Positions 5,186 to 5,844 of a DNA stretch of 5,844 nucleotides are shown here, piece by piece. The stretch's first letter is position 1. Every line of letters begins with the position of its first letter. The DNA is from Chloroflexia bacterium (GTDB lineage Bacteria; Chloroflexota; Chloroflexia; Thermomicrobiales; UBA6265). The stretch is from NCBI GenBank assembly GCA_013698285.1, contig JACCVE010000071.1:1-5844 (forward strand). The letters are read 5' to 3'. Below the pieces are notes generated by a model that saw only the letters and a list, made by a program, of their open reading frames with translations, was not told the DNA's origin and made no database searches. A program made the position numbers and the translations under genes.

Positions 5186-5844
5186 TCATGGCGCCGCCAC
5201 CGGTAACGCGAGGGGCAAGACCGCGATCTCGAAATAGGCCCGGTACTCCCGTTCGGCCAAGGTCTTCAGAGATTGGCTATCCAGCCTCCAGAGGTGCTCG
5301 ATCCCAGAAAACCGACCACCACGTGGAGTGCTCATGCCACGCAGATAGACGGTGTCGTCGTCAGGTGCCGGGACGACGGCCTGGACCATCATCCCACCCA
5401 GCGCCTCAACGAGGATCTCGCCGCTCTCGACGTGGACGAGCATCACGCCGAGGCCGTTCATCTCGATGTCCTCGACGGAGTCGCCGAGCTCGCTCTCGGT
5501 GCCCCACAGGTAGAGGTGCTCGCCGTCGGCAGCGAAGGTCGCATCCAGCCACCGGCCAGCCGTGACCTTGGCCTCGGCCGTTTGCGGCATGATCCCGAGC
5601 CAGCCAAGGACACGATGCCCCAGGCTCTCGGCCCGCGCCAACTGTTGCGTCCCCTCGACCGTCATCGTCGCGGCGGCGATCATGGTCAACTGGTCGGTCT
5701 CCGCATCGACGACGGCGAGGTGAGCACCGTCAGGGGAAAGCGCGACCGCCGGGGTGATCTGGTCACCGACGAGGACATCGTCAACCGACCGTGTCCACCA
5801 ATTGCCACCGCGAACGCCGGGCACGGCCAGCCGCTGGATCTCCT
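5186..5844 (-). CDS. Beta-propeller-like protein, C-terminal part (5' end outside window)
   Basis: The frame is open to the right edge (it begins ...E-I-Q-R-L-A-V-P-G-V-R-G-G-N-W-W) and ends at TGA 5186-5188, giving about 218 residues. The text shows repeated propeller-blade features: A-V-A-L-S-P-D-G-A-H-L-A-V-V-D followed by a D-x-x-T strand, then A-T-F-A-A-D-G-E-H-L-Y-L-W-G-T, then V-V-P-A-P-D-D-D-T-V-Y-L-R-G. S-P-D-G-x-x-L-(A/Y)-V is the hallmark of YVTN/WD40-like blades. The blades seem to be the last three or so of a larger propeller. Such proteins often bind ligands or partner proteins, and many are exported, but the N-terminus that would show a signal peptide is missing. No catalytic residues or specific family can be named. 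A GTG at 5824 is an internal codon rather than a likely start. It has no obvious link to the selenoprotein gene. Confidence 0.7.
   Translation of the reverse strand, partial: EIQRLAVPGVRGGNWWTRSVDDVLVGDQITPAVALSPDGAHLAVVDAETDQLTMIAAATMTVEGTQQLARAESLGHRVLGWLGIMPQTAEAKVTAGRWLDATFAADGEHLYLWGTESELGDSVEDIEMNGLGVMLVHVESGEILVEALGGMMVQAVVPAPDDDTVYLRGMSTPRGGRFSGIEHLWRLDSQSLKTLAEREYRAYFEIAVLPLALPVAAP

Noticed and set aside
4761..5237. 158-codon plus-strand frame in the gene-free interval
   Set aside because: Composition is biased, no domain or good ribosome binding site is seen, and its end overlaps the propeller gene on the other strand.

Overview
This is a GC-rich chromosomal segment with a compact bacterial layout. 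High G+C, GTG starts next to purine-rich ribosome binding sites, and remnants of IS630-like and IS5-like transposases suggest a high-GC bacterium. The transposase text resembles copies I associate with Chloroflexota (Thermomicrobia/Sphaerobacter-like lineages), but the window has no taxonomic marker and this placement is tentative.

Layout, left to right. Positions 1-225 (minus) hold the N-terminal helix-turn-helix part of an IS630-type transposase that runs off the left edge. Positions 332-523 (plus) hold the decayed C-terminal end of an IS5-type transposase. Positions 527-2089 (minus) hold a radical SAM protein. Conventional gene calling would stop it at a TGA at 623-625, but the frame continues past that TGA. 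The residues around the TGA read W-F-C-[UGA]-A-E-P, the tail signature of the CUAEP/CCAEP-tail radical SAM (seleno)protein family. A perfect 7-bp stem with a G/U-bearing apical loop follows at the spacing expected of a bacterial SECIS element. I therefore annotate a 520-residue selenoprotein with selenocysteine at residue 489. This is the most interesting feature of the window.

A 333-bp divergent intergenic region separates this gene from two overlapping plus-strand GNAT-fold genes (2423-3001 and 2994-3647). The first has a degenerate acetyl-CoA loop and the second a canonical one. Converging on them is a minus-strand arginase/agmatinase-superfamily gene (3785-4669) in which the first metal-ligand His is replaced by Asp. 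A long gene-free stretch (4670-5185) follows, then the C-terminal part of a beta-propeller-like protein (5186 to the right edge, minus).

No selenocysteine machinery (selA, selB, selC, selD) lies in the window, so it would have to be elsewhere in the genome. The radical SAM protein's substrate is unknown. The divergent GNAT pair and the ureohydrolase-like protein are candidate functional partners by position only.
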